In this document: positions 13,259-24,700 of the stretch, piece by piece
Position numbering within the stretch: the first letter of the stretch is position 1
Layout of the letters: every line of letters begins with the position of its first letter
Assembly: GCA_023634235.1 (NCBI GenBank)
Contig: JAMKCF010000011.1
Span: 6,280,001 to 6,344,000 of the forward strand
DNA from: Pisaster brevispinus
Taxonomy: Eukaryota > Echinodermata > Asteroidea > Forcipulatida > Asteriidae
Length of the DNA stretch: 64,000 bases
Direction of reading: 5' to 3'
Notes under the pieces: model-generated
The model's input: the letters and a program-made list of their open reading frames with translations, nothing else
Databases searched by the model: none
Told to the model about the DNA's origin: nothing
Translations under genes and position numbers: made by a program

Positions 13259-13734
13259 ACTTGTATTAAAAAGTAGAATTTGATTTAATTGTATTTACGA
13301 TTTCTGAAACTGTAAAAAAATTCGAAATAAATGGTGGGTCTTATATTAAATATGCTGGGTCTGATTTTGGGCCGATTTGCAGGTATTGCATGTCAAAATC
13401 TACCAGTGATAAGTGGTAGTTAATTAAAGACTAAAAATAAAACCTAAAAGAAAGGTTTATTGTTGAGATCCTGACACTATCTCACGCCACCAGCCATGTA
13501 CAAACAATTTCTTCACGCTACATGTATTTTGTGCATTGTTCGAGGCATATGCGAAAAGTTTCTGCACATTTTTCATCTTGAAATGGCATCATCTGTCAAA
13601 ACTTGTTTAAAGAAAACATTATGTTACAAAATTATTTCGGCGAGTATCGGGCCATGAAACTTTTAATAATAAAAAAGGGTACAACACTAGTTGGTAGCAA
13701 AGTTGGGCCAGCTTGTTACGGAAGCTAATTAAGT

Positions 13735-13878
13735 CATATTAATGAAATATATTTCATAATTACAGCTCAGTACAAAGTCATAATTATGACTTTTACTAAG
13801 TCATAATTATGAGATATGCCATAATATATGACTTGTACAAAGTCATAATTTTGAGATGTAAGTCATAATTATGACCTA
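13735..13878. repeat. Repeated palindrome aagtcataattatgac
   Basis: At least four copies of the self-complementary aagtcataattatgac or close variants, spaced 20-60 bp, directly before the family E copy at 13885. Each could fold back or serve as a dyad site. Confidence 0.75.
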
Positions 13879-13884
13879 TGGACT

Positions 13885-14150
13885 TTCGCAAAAAATCTGG
13901 AGTGGTTAGGTCCACGCAGGTTGAATAATCCATAATTGGAATACACAATCTGAGACACGTTTCATGCATGAAACTTTTTTTTTTCAGATTGAATTTAAAA
14001 AAAAATCCCTTTCTCTAAAACCATATTCCTTAGAAGAGAATCGTTTCTCAAAAGCGTTATACATTATGAACAGCTGCAGTGCTCTCAGAAATTTGTTATG
14101 GTTGATTATTTTTGGGAGTAATTACCAAAGGTATACCCTCCCTTGAAGGC
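13885..14150. mobile_element. MITE-like element, family E, inverted partial copy
   Basis: gcaaaaaatctggagtggtt aggtccacgcagg is the reverse complement of the interior of the 43.5-kb copy. The right end is ttaccaaaggtataccctcc cttgaagg. Confidence 0.65.
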
Positions 14151-15019
14151 ATTTTTCTAAAGCCCACCATGCTAACGCCTCAAAAAATATAATGAAGCCC
14201 TGACTGTGCAAGTTTACTATAAGGGAAGCTTATCTCGGTCTCTGTTGGGTTGGAAATGCCAGGGGTGTCATTTTTGCCACCCATTGCCCCAAAGTGTCCA
14301 ACCTTCCCAGGAAGACCTTGATCTTTGCAATCCTACCCCCTGGGATTCCAATGGAGTCATTTAGGATTTGTTTTCAAAGTAAATAAGCCTAGTTTGAACT
14401 TAGAACTGCCCGGTAGACAGTAGAGGATTCAAAGCAAGGTACCGACCCCCTACTCAACACTTTTTCAAAAGTTTGGTAAAATGCTGGTCTGTCAGAGTGA
14501 TTTGCAGACAGACCACTTAGAGGGGGCATCCTGCTGAGCCCAAAGCCTTCTCTTTCACAGGGGGTGACAGAGAGACAGAGGACATCCAAGTTTCATGTTT
14601 CCATCCAGGCTATTACTCAATCATTGTATTTTGATCTCAAATGATGTGAACATTTCTGGAAATAAATCAATTCGATTCTGCCACCCGAGCGGCACATGTT
14701 TTCCACATTAAGGTTTTTTACGTTTCATGAATTATATGTGTCAAGGTCAAGCTACAATATAGGGATGGTGGTAAAGGGGGTGGGGACACCATAGCTTGAC
14801 ACCTTAACCTCCAAATGAAGGGGGTTAGAATTATTTTGACGGTAGCTGCGAATAAACACGGAGAGCATTGGTAAAAGTAGAGTCATAGATTGAGTTTTGT
14901 CAATTTAATGATTATCTGTAGGCAAAATAAGAACGCCGAATCCATGCACATTTAGCGAGGTGACGGCGGGTACCAACTGCATCTCTGGCCGCAGCATTCA
15001 GTACCGGACCCAAACTGAG

Positions 15020-15200
15020 AGAAATCTGAGAAACGGTTCATGCAGGAATCGTTTCTCAGATTCAAATGTTTTTGGCTGAAAATTTATCCAAACCATAATT
15101 ACTTCGAAGGGAATCCTTTCTCAAAATAGTTTATACTATCAACAACTGCAGTGCTTCCCACCAAGTATATAATGTACCTAGGCTATAGGGTGTGAGTTCT
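15020..15200. mobile_element. Family E remnant
   Basis: The palindrome tctgagaaacggttcatgca ggaatcgtttctcaga, followed by ctttctcaaaatagtttata and caactgcagtgcttcccacc, matches the interior of the 13.9- and 17.2-kb copies. Confidence 0.5.
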
Positions 15201-15623
15201 ATAGAGTTTAGAAAAGTGTTGTCTTAAAAATTTGATGTCAGTTGACGTTTTTTTTACCGCATGAGGGTGCTTTCTGTGGCCACCTTCCTTACATTACAAC
15301 TAAAGTTTTATCCTATTTTGACTGCCTGTTGTTTTCTTGTATCAATAGCCAAATGAATAATAGCAATGAATAATAATAAACTAATAATGATAATAATAAC
15401 AAAAATGCAGAAAAAAACTAAAAATAGTTTGTCCTATACTTCTTCTGCATGACGTTAATTTGGTTCACACATGCCCCACGCAGTCAAAAATACTGCAAAT
15501 AGAAAAATGGGGCATCCAGATTGCTCACGTCTAAATGTGCTTAAATGTAATCAAGGAAAAGTTAGGGTTTACAAATTCATAATGCATGAGATGTCCAAAG
15601 AATGCCCGAAATAATTTCAGGCC

Positions 15624-15931
15624 GATTGCTGGCCAGTGCATATACATGTGTTGCTGGCCAATGTAAGTACATGTGTTGCTGGCCAATGCATGTACATGTG
15701 TTGCTGGCCAATGTTAGTACATGTGTTGCTGGCCAATGCATGTACGTGTATGGCCGGCCAATGTAAGTAGTACATGTGTTGCTGGCCAATGCATGTACAT
15801 GTGTTGCTGGTCAATGCATATACGTGTATGGCCGGCCAATGTAAGTAGTACATGTGTTGCTGGCCAATGCATGTACATGTGTTGCTGGCCAATGCATGTA
15901 CATGTGTTGCTGGTCAATGCATGTACGTGTT
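15624..15931. repeat. 25-bp minisatellite with higher-order structure
   Basis: About 12 copies of ttgctggccaatgcatgtac atgtg (25 bp). Two 30-bp variant units (tatggccggccaatgtaagt agtacatgtg) recur at 15749 and 15826, suggesting a higher-order block. All overlapping frames of 67-91 residues here are translations of the array in different phases and are not genes. Confidence 0.95.
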
Positions 15932-15959
15932 ACACTTGCCGTTAGGGTACCTACACATT

Positions 15960-18900
15960 TTCCTCTACTTCCCCATCTGAATGACTAATGTGATGACTGT
16001 TGTTTGCGACTTGCTACAAACTCAAAGGAGGTTTTGCGGTTTACACTGGGAAGATAGAACTGTCTCTTAACAGTTGTTAAATATAGTGGTGTTGAAGGAA
16101 AAGCTAGATTAAGTGCCTACTCAATGTTCTTTACATAACCAACATCACGTTTCATAACTCCCTATCAGCAATCATTTTCCATGATGCCAAAACAAACTTC
16201 CTAAGAACAGATTCCTGCCAGACAGACATGGAGCTTCAGGACCAGAAGTTGCCAGGTGTCAGTGTTTCGAAGAAGGACATTCCTGGAACTCACGATTTTT
16301 GAATGACTCTATTCCAAGGTCATGAATTAATAACGTACATCTAGCAGTGAGTCATCTTATACAAAACAGTAAGCCCCCAAAAGGTGACCCTGGGGGTTGC
16401 CTTGGTTTGGTCCTCGGATTTGGTCCGAACCATCTTCACATATCACCCCGCCCATCCTATCATCCTTTTATCTCTCCCCGACGCAAAAACATTTCCGAGG
16501 AAAACATTTCCTTAAAAAATATTTCCTAAAAACAGTTCGACGAAAAACATTTCCGCACTAGGAATCCCACTTTACAAATTTTTCTCCCAGAAGAAATTAA
16601 ACCCAGCCCTGGAAGGCTGGCAACCAGATCTTTGTTTCCCCTTTACCTTTTCATCAAATACTTTAGTCAGACTACTACAGTCAAGAGTTAGACCAGGAGA
16701 CAGTTGTTCCAGTTGCGTAATAAATTTTATTAATTTCAGATAAATTGCATTTTATAAAATTATCTTGCATATATACATGTCCAAGATTCATCGCCAAATT
16801 CTTGTCTCTCTCTCTCAATTTAACTTAACTGTAATCTGGTTTATTAATCAGTATTATTATCATAATTTATAATGCAGCTATATTGTGACCTGTGATACAC
16901 TCCGTTAACCAATCCAGCTCTTTTGACACCCGTCACAAACAGAATCTTGCAACTATCAGGCAATTTTTACAAACTTATCTGTTTATATACAATGGAATTT
17001 CATTATTAAGTTCAAAGTTTGACTAAAACCTATGCACGACTGCATTGAGGATACAGTGCATTGTAGTGGTTTATAACACGAGGAACATGGTTGAATTAGT
17101 TCTTGCAAGTTTTTTTTTTGCATAATTATGTACAAGTAAATTACAGCAAAAACCTTTTTTTAAAGGAAAAAGTCATATACTGGGTGTTACAGATGGATAC
17201 AGTGACTTATCAAAGGCAGGGTATACTTTTGGTAATTGTCGAAGGCAAGTATCGTCACTTAATGTATTCCAACATATGCATCAACTAACAAACCTGTGAA
17301 AATTTGGGCTTAATTGGTCATCGAAGTTGCAAGAAAATAATGAAAGAAAAAACGCCTTTGTTGAATACAACTGTGTGCTTTTAGATGCCTGAGAAAGGCT
17401 TTATGCCTGAAGCCTTTCTCAGATTCAAATTTTAGGGGTGAAAATTACCTCTTTCTCTAAAGCTACATTACTTCAGCTCTCCAGTCCTCCTTACCAAGTA
17501 AGTTCTTCATGGTCATTTAGCTGTGGAGCAGTTACCAAAAGTACACCCAGCCTTTAAGATAGGGCTTACTTTGTACACTAGCACTGGTATCAAAATGAGT
17601 TATCTTATCAGTTTCAGTAGTCTTATCAGTTCAGTTTTATATACAAGGAGGTAGTGGAAGAAAGATGAAGAAAGACAGGTGATAGAAATGATTGTCAGGG
17701 GATGCCGTTTGATGAGGAGGAAGAAGCAGAGGGTGTTGACATTATATAAATGGAGGTGAATCCTCTTTTGAAAAAAAAGTTATGTACTTGCGTGAAGACG
17801 GGACATGAAGCATTTGGAAAGTTAGGCCCCTAACGTGCAAGAAAAGTAGGAAGTGTTTTCAGCGACAAAACTAGGGGAAAATGTAAGGGGACACAAGGGG
17901 GTGCACCATTTTATTCTAGGAGGGCACTTCTGGCCAATTAGAACTTTAGTTTCTGCTTGCATTTTTTATTTTTATTTTTTTTGCAAGCCCCTGTTCAGCG
18001 CCGTTGTTATGCCATTTGCTTATTTTTTCGGTAACATAATCCAACATGGAGGTAGAAAAAAATACAACTGTACGCGTGTAAACATAAAAAAACTCTTAAA
18101 ACCATTGAAATTACTACTGTACATAAAATCTTATAAAATTGTTTTTTTTTCTTCAAATGTCTAGATTTCAAGGGGGGGGGGGGGATGGGGGCACCCGGGG
18201 TGGGGATGGAGAGCACATGCCTCGCCTTTAGTTACTGATGAGTGTGTTGGCAACAAAGGCCGGAGAAGTACCATGCACAGCCCCAGTCAAGGGGTCATGA
18301 TTTTTGGTTTACCTGTCATTGGCAACAAATTGAAAGCCACCAATGTCAGTTTTTTTCCCCTCTGGAGTTTTTAGTCAAAATAAACATGTGCACTTAAGTT
18401 TGTCAAACATACGCTCTGCAAACAGTTACTCTGTTTATTTCACTGCTGTTCCTGCTGTTCATCAGTAATAATGTCTTTGTAACAACAAAATATGGAGGGC
18501 AAGATGACCTTTGAGAAAGTGGAAATGAAACGGGCAGCATAATGACCTTCAGAGTTGTGAAGAAAAGGTAGAAACGTTGTTGGTATGAAGGTACAACAAG
18601 ACGGCTTAGAGAAAGAGACCAGAGTTCAGGGACCAGAATGATTTTGAGTAGAGAAATAATGTCGGAAGGGAAGACGGGATGAGGTTGAAAATGTAGAAGC
18701 CTTTGAAAAAGAATGTAGAACTATGCTACCGGGGGAGTGGGGTGAGTTTGAGAAATAAGAAGTTAATATTGGAAGGAAATCTGTGATGAGTTGAAAGTAA
18801 AAAAAAAAAACTTTATTGGGAAGACAGGGGATGAAGGGAGTTGAGAGTGAAGAAGTGATCTCAGGAGGGGGAAGGATGCAATGAATAATGTAGGAATGAC

Positions 18901-19220
18901 TTGAGGGTTGGGGGGGCAGGATGAGATGGGGAAGGGGGTAAATGCTGCTGGGAAGGGGGAGGGGACACAGGAAGAAGCGGAAAAGGTGGAGATGATGTTG
19001 GAAGCTTTAGCAGATTATAGAAACCTACAACGTATGATGGATCACAGAAATGTTGAAAACTCCTTTTCACACTATACGGGGCCAATTCCCAGGAAATCCT
19101 GGAGAATTTTAACCCCATCACCACCCCGTTTTCATTTCACACCTGATGCAGTTTTTCAAACAATCAGCAGATCAGATTTTCTCTTTTCACTGTAATTTCA
19201 GTGTCATAGAAGAACACATT
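15960..19220. other. No gene seen apart from the family E element
   Basis: Contains AT-rich DNA, small imperfect repeats near 16490-16550 (gaaaaacatttcc variants), a G12-type tract at 18171-18184 and a purine-rich, GA-biased segment from about 18480 to 19000. None of the frames looks coding. Confidence 0.6.
17213..17558. mobile_element. MITE-like element, family E (aaaggcagggtatac ends)
   Basis: The left end aaaggcagggtatacttttg gtaa opposes the right end ttaccaaaagtacacccagc cttt. The interior has the palindrome gcctgagaaaggctttatgcc-tgaagcctttctcagattc. Relatives are at 13.9, 15.0, 43.5 and 60.2 kb. Confidence 0.75.
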
Positions 19221-19224
19221 TGGT

Positions 19225-19395
19225 TTTACTTGAGTCCTGTGAAAAAAAACAAATCCACAGGAATATTACTCGAGTGGGATTCTAACCCACGACCTTTGCC
19301 ATTCTAGAGCAGATGTCTTACCACTAGACGACCGAGTTTGCCCGGTAGCTAGAGGCATTTTGAATCCTTTATTTTAGCAGCGGGTACCGCAACGA
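19225..19395 (-). mobile_element. Short tRNA-derived SINE, family A
   Basis: The minus strand carries tctagtggtaagacatctgc, gtgggttagaatcccactcg and the tail cctgtggatttg. Homology with the 20.65-kb copy continues past the head (gtagctagaggc, agcgggtaccgc), so that flank belongs to the element or to a shared host repeat. Confidence 0.75.
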
Positions 19396-19779
19396 TTTAA
19401 AAGATGTGACAAACACTGTACAAAATGTTGGTATTCCAGGCAGTCTCCTCTTTCATTTGTATTATCAAAGTTACTTTTCTGAATTTTCTTGGGCGCAATC
19501 AATCCTTAGTACCCGGGGTTATCTTTTGTAGACCCTACTCCCAAGCACGTGTAGCTATTTTCCAGGAGTTAATTCAAGTGTGAAAAGGCCAACCCAAAAT
19601 CATCCTCCTGAAGGGCCTTAAGGATGCTTGAAGTGGAATGACAAGGGTCGGAGAAAGTTGAAAGTGGGAGCAGAGAAAGGTGGTGAAAGAGTAGATGAGG
19701 GAGATTGACATGGGTGCAGGATAAAATATTGATAAAAAGACAGCTATGGGATTCAAAACGATACATAAGGACAGAAAGA

Positions 19780-19959
19780 CAGGGCCCAATTTCAAAAAGC
19801 TGTTAAGCAGAAATACTGATTATAAAAAAAGGTTGAGTGGGGCACCAGCCAAACAATGTCAACTTCAGAGAACTTTGGCTGGTAACCCGTTTCTGCTAAG
19901 CATGATTTTTCTGTGCTTAGCAAGTTTTTGTGCTTACAAGCTGTAGGAAAGTTGGCCCA
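19780..19959. mobile_element. Palindromic MITE-like element (gggcccaatt family, decayed)
   Basis: Begins cagggcccaatttcaaaaag and ends ctgtaggaaagttggcccac. The internal gctgttaagcag and gcttagcaag motifs are family-typical. Confidence 0.65.
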
Positions 19960-20187
19960 CATTGTAACAACATTTAGACAGATGTGTATGTATACCATCA
20001 AGTAGACTTAGCAAAATTAGAAAAAAAGTCAAGGGTCACATCAAATGTGGTAAAACTAAATCCTTTAAATAGCATTCATGGAGACTTAAATATTTGGGGG
20101 TTATTTACAGTTTAAAAAAAAGGGAGTATACACAATTTGAAGACCTACATTATTTGTAATTGTTGATTACTGTATTGAGTGATGTTA

Positions 20188-20393
20188 ATACCAGAGCTAC
20201 CAACTCTCCCTGATTCTGTAGAAAGTTCCCTGAAAATAAACCAATCTTCCCATGTTCTGATGAACAAATTAAAAACTCTCCCTGATTATGGAAACTTTTC
20301 CCCATCATGTTGAATGTAATTCTAAATATCTCCCTGATTGTTGTACAAAATATCCCTGATTGCAAGATGCAAATGTTGGCAGCTCTGTTATAC
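20188..20393. mobile_element. MITE-like element with repeated tccctgatt
   Basis: taccagagctaccaac at the left opposes gttggcagctctgttata at the right. Inside, tccctgatt occurs four times. Confidence 0.65.
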
Positions 20394-20427
20394 CACACTT
20401 GAGTCTAAACTGATGATAGTCAGCACT

Positions 20428-20562
20428 AGAAAGGCCCAGTTCAGATCAAAATCTATAACAGTAGGATGCACCAGGCTTACCCAAGTGCATCCAATTTGCA
20501 CATTTCATGAAGCTGTTAAGCACAACAACTGGCTTAGCACAGACAATAAACTAGCTTAGTGG
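20428..20562. mobile_element. Remnant related to the palindromic MITE family
   Basis: atttcatgaagctgttaagc and ggcttagcac motifs are present, without clear inverted ends. Probably half of a decayed copy. Confidence 0.4.
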
Positions 20563-20644
20563 AAATAGTCTACCATTCACAAATTGTACTTCATAGTGTT
20601 GTGACTACTAATATTTTGTTTTCCTTTCTTCTATTGTTGACTCC

Positions 20645-20850
20645 AACACCAGTGTGTTATAAGCACTGTATGCTCCATGCCGTAAACTGAACAAAAACAA
20701 AAACAAAAAACACCAGCAGACTACTCAGTAGGGATTTGAACCTACAACCTCTGCAATTCCAGAGCAGATGTCTGACCACTAGACCACCAAGCGTGCCAGG
20801 TGGCTAGAGGCCAGTTTAAATCCTGTATATTAACAGCGGGTAATGCAAAA
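20645..20850 (-). mobile_element. Short tRNA-derived SINE, family A
   Basis: The minus strand has tctagtggtcagacatctgc, a B box like ggttcaaatccctactgag, an A/T-rich linker and the tail gcatacagtgcttataacac. It pairs with the 19.2-kb copy in sequence and orientation. Confidence 0.75.
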
Positions 20851-21328
20851 CAAGCATAATAATTGCATTGGGGATAGAGAAGATATACTATTTTGCTCAG
20901 CAATGTTTTCCACTTAACAGCTTTATGATCGTTGGTTCTGTTGTGAACCCTTCAAAAAAGTCTACTTCGTTCTCAGATGTACTTGATGCTACGGGTGACA
21001 GAGTTCGATTTTAAAAACCAAAACAATTGGCAATGACCTCATGGTTTGACCCAAGCAGAGTCTTTTCCAAAGGTTAAATGACAGCCGTTTTAAAGTTTTC
21101 TTTTGGGGAACAGATATAACACATAAAAAAAACCATAGGCAAGAAGTTGTACAAAGTAATACAAATGTACAAAATAATAAATACATATATAATTTAGTAC
21201 CTTAATTTGACATGCTTTTGACCAGTGGTATATTATAAGTATTATGAATCTGTCAAGTTGGAGAGTTTTGAACACTAAATGGCAGCCCCCCCCCCCCAAT
21301 GTGTCAAACTGACATACTTTCAGGCCTG

Positions 21329-21485
21329 GTATCTACATATCAGATCCCTTGCTTTGGCCACCATTATGGATGCCAAACACTGGACACATGTATCACTCTC
21401 GGCCAATGATAGGTCTTCCTTTGACCTAAGTGAGGGCGCTGTTTGAGCTTGTGATGTCATACGCAAGGGGTCTGTTTATAGAATC
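21329..21485. mobile_element. Possible decayed MITE with agatcccttgc ends
   Basis: atctacatatcagatccctt gc opposes gcaaggggtctgtttatagat-like sequence. Mid-region symmetry is weak. Confidence 0.4.
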
Positions 21486-22049
21486 TATAGGGACACGAAG
21501 GAGCAAGGAGCCACAAAAAAATCCCCAAATGGACTCCAGCAGTCCTTCTTTATTTTTCAGGGTAAATTTCAGGACAGTGAGGTGTCTCTTATGAAACAGG
21601 GGTTAAAAACTTTTGAAAGTTTTCCGAGAAGTTAAAAACCGTACAGTAAAAAAATTTGAGGAGCTTAGAACATCCAAGGCAATCCTTTTTCCACAAAAAA
21701 CTTTCTCACTGAAAGTTGTAAGAAATGTTGTAATTACTATATGAGTTTATACAAGTATCCTAACTTGTAAAATACACAGTACTTTTCTTCTTTTTTCTAA
21801 GGTAATTATCATTGAAGGCTGTGAGTTTTAAGTGCAACATTTTAAGCTCAGCTTTAGACAGTATGCCAGCTTATTATTTGCAACCTTTTAGCCAAGCGTT
21901 TCGGCTGCAGTCATTGATACTTTTCCCTTGTGAACGATTGATTAACACATGCTGAAATATTTCACTTAATTTAGCGAGAAGTTGTGGTTACATATACAAT
22001 ACTCAGTCACATCAGAACCCAATGACTTTTAATCTGTACATTGTGCAAT

Positions 22050-22700
22050 GAGCATGTACGTGTGTTATTTGCAAATTACTGAGTTTCTGTGCTGTGACTT
22101 ACTTGGTTTATTTGGCTAAAAACTCGCTGGCGAGTCAATCAGTTAATAGTGAGTTTTGACAAACATGATATTTGCAAATTACCGATTGAGTTACATACTC
22201 AATGCCCAATTGTTTGTGAGCTGTGACCCACTTGATTATTAATTGGCTAAAGAACTCACTGACGAGTCACAAGTTGTCAGTTAAATACTCAGTTAACCAA
22301 GTGTGGTTGTGAGGTTTGACGTACATGTATACATCATTTTTTGAAATAACTGATAACTGAGTTAAATACTCAATGCCCAATTCTTTGTGACCTGTGACCC
22401 ACTTGAAAAGGTTATTTGGCCAAATGCACTTTTACTTACTGGGTTATAAATGTATGTACATTTGCTGAATACTCAGTGAGTTACCAATACTCAATAAGTC
22501 GTGACTTATAAACTATTTGTCAAATACTCAGCGAACTGCCATTTGCTCAAGGAGCCATGTTATAAAAGTTGTTTACCCCCAAATGTTTAGTAATTTTTGT
22601 TTACTTTTTAAGTATTGCAGTAACTTGATAGAATGAGTTTACCACACACACTCAGTGAGCTGTGACGTACAAATTATTTGCCAAGTACTCAAACTGAATG
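22050..22700. repeat. Degenerate tandem repeat downstream of and into gene 1
   Basis: Recurrent phrases (tactcaatgcccaatt, gtgacccacttga, ttggctaaa, gagttaaatactca) recur at roughly 140-190 bp. The last unit covers 22655-22690, aligning with about 22505-22540. It therefore supplies the final codons and stop of gene 1, and the rest would form its 3' UTR. A minus-strand AATAAA at 22112-22107, inside the array, is a possible polyadenylation signal. Confidence 0.75.
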
Positions 22701-23692
22701 TGTAGGAGAAACCCTGAAAAGTAAAAATGAGCGTCCGTGAAGTACACATCATCCACCAACCTCAACCCTACTTGGTCGTCGGTCTGTAACTCCACGACAA
22801 TGCTTGAGAACCGTTTGGCAGAGACCAACCATTCCCCGTTTTTGACAACTTTTAACTGCCCCTTGTCAAAGTCCGTCGAGAAATGGAACACGTAGGTGCC
22901 AGGGATGGGGGCGGTGAATTTGTCGGTGACCAAATTAAAGTAGCGCCCGATGTTGGTGATGGTTTCATCAAAGGGAATCATTCCATTCCTGCCCCGCATG
23001 AGGTCACTACTTGATATAAAGCAGTGAGCCATAAAGGCACATTGCATGAGCTCAGGGGCCGGTAGCCCAGCTTCCCCTTTAAAACCCTTTCTCCCAGTAT
23101 CGCCCTTTGGGCCCTGGATCCCAACACCCTGAGGCCCAACAGGTCCCTGTAACCCAATCAGCCCTCTATCTCCTCGCCTACCCTTACTCCCCGTGATCCC
23201 TCTCTGGCCAGGCTCACCTCGTTTTCCTTTCATACCTGTATCCCCTTGTGTGCCTTGATTCCCCTTAGGACCAGTGTGCCCTGTTTCACCCTGATCTCCT
23301 TTTTCACCTATTTCTCCCATCTCACCCTGGTACCCAATAGCCCCCTTCCGCCCAGTTTCTCCAGGTACTCCTCTTGGACCTAACTTCCCGAAAAAACCTT
23401 TAGCTCCCTTATCACCTGGTTGTCCATGAGTCCCCCTTTCACCGGCTAATCCTTGATCCCCCTTTAGGCCATATGGCCCAGGTTCACCTTTTGGCCCCCG
23501 CTTTCCTGGATTCCCATCCTTGCCGTGTTCTCCTGGGGAACCAGGGATCCCTGGTACCCCCGCCGGTCCCTGACAACAAGCGTCACAGAAACTCTGCTCT
23601 TTTACGAGAGACGTTGAAACTGCCCCGTGCAGTGACACCAGTAACAAGACGCTCAGCCCTGCGATAAGGTCCGTGCAAAGCCGCATTGTCAT
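22652..23692 (-). CDS. Secreted collagen-C1q domain protein (gene 1), intronless CDS
   Basis: The 346-residue frame starts at an ATG with an in-frame TGA 12 nt upstream. Residues 1-26 look like a signal peptide with a Leu/Val-rich core. Cys36, Cys39 and Cys40 form a CxxCC cluster just before the rod. Gly-X-Y repeats run from residue 42 to about 211, rich in GEKG/GPKG-type triplets, with one small imperfection (GVGIQG) and one RGD. Residues 214-333 form a C1q head with FTAPIPGTYVFHF and a final FSGFLLHIQ, both typical of C1q strands. By family knowledge the chain is secreted and trimerises through this head, with the cysteines joining trimers; the ligand is unknown. Oddly, 13 residues (334-346) follow the usual C1q end and are encoded by the flanking tandem repeat. 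A CCAAT-like motif (accaatca, about 23731-23738) or a splice acceptor may lie some 45 bp upstream of the ATG. It could equally be called a CTRP-like or short-chain collagen-like gene. Class is certain; orthology is not. Confidence 0.95.
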   Translation of the reverse strand: MTMRLCTDLIAGLSVLLLVSLHGAVSTSLVKEQSFCDACCQGPAGVPGIPGSPGEHGKDGNPGKRGPKGEPGPYGLKGDQGLAGERGTHGQPGDKGAKGFFGKLGPRGVPGETGRKGAIGYQGEMGEIGEKGDQGETGHTGPKGNQGTQGDTGMKGKRGEPGQRGITGSKGRRGDRGLIGLQGPVGPQGVGIQGPKGDTGRKGFKGEAGLPAPELMQCAFMAHCFISSSDLMRGRNGMIPFDETITNIGRYFNLVTDKFTAPIPGTYVFHFSTDFDKGQLKVVKNGEWLVSAKRFSSIVVELQTDDQVGLRLVDDVYFTDAHFYFSGFLLHIQFEYLANNLYVTAH

Positions 23693-24569
23693 TTTGATCT
23701 CTCAAAGGTGAGATGCCCCTTGCTGCTTAGCCTGTGATTGGTTGCTATGTGACATCAGACGGTGCCAAACCTTTCAAACTGTGTTTGATCCTGTGACAGA
23801 ATAATGGAAACAGACAATGAGTTGATTTGTGTGGAAGTTTAAGGCTAGAATTCATGAAATTGACAGACAGATTGAAAGTCTTGTTTTTTTTCGAATCCAA
23901 ACATAAGTTCAGAATAATATCTTGACTTAAAATTTCTTGAGAAATAAAACAAAAAAACTGGTGGCATTTTTCAATCTCCTTACTCTGTACGTTGGGTACA
24001 GTGTAGGTTTCCATCACACTTGATATCTTATCAAGGGGAGAGTTTCTCAACGTCATTTAAGAGAATGACTTTTCTACCCCAAACTAGTCAATTGTCTGTT
24101 TCCATTGGTGAGGATCACTCACGGTTTGAGAGTAGAACTGACAACGCTGATGTTAAGAAACAAAGTGATAAGATAGCAAGTCCAAGAAGATCAAAAACCT
24201 GATGTAAATCTTGTTTAATTCAACAATAATACACTATAAAAAAAATAAATCTAATTGCATGATTTAAGACCTAGGGATCTATGAACAAAGTTGCTGATAT
24301 CATGTTTTAGGAAAATGATATTTTATTCTTTATGTTCATGACCCTCTTACTTGAGTATGGGAGAGTGAGCGCGGATTGATGGATAATTTTGTGAGGTTTT
24401 GTTTACAGCCAATTTGATTAGAGGTAACCAACTGTTGCTACATAAAAACGGGAAAACACTTCAGTTGCACAAGCGACATATTCCTGGCAGGGCCTAGTGT
24501 TACCATGAAAACAAAAATTTGTGGAAAACAGAAATTTGATTTGGTTTTCTACATCACTTCTTTCAAGAG

Positions 24570-24700
24570 CAGGGCCCAATTTCATGGGTCTGCTTACCCA
24601 GGAACTCTGCACTTGGGGTGCCGTGTAAAAGCACCTAATTCTTTGGGCTGTAAGGCCACAGAATTCCAAGGTAAGCAGGGACCCATGAAATTGGACCCTG
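24570..24700. mobile_element. Palindromic MITE-like element (gggcccaatt family)
   Basis: Ends cagggcccaatttcatgggt and acccatgaaattggaccctg; inside, ctgcttaccc faces ggtaagcag. At 131 bp it is among the shortest copies. It creates overlapping spurious frames on both strands. Confidence 0.8.

Noticed and set aside
15577..15945. Four overlapping frames rich in Cys, His and Trp
   Set aside because: All are translations of the 25-bp minisatellite in different phases.
16230..16301. 23-codon ATG frame (MELQDQKLPGVSVSKKDIPG...)
   Set aside because: Too short, with no clear donor or acceptor partner and no repeat of the pattern elsewhere.
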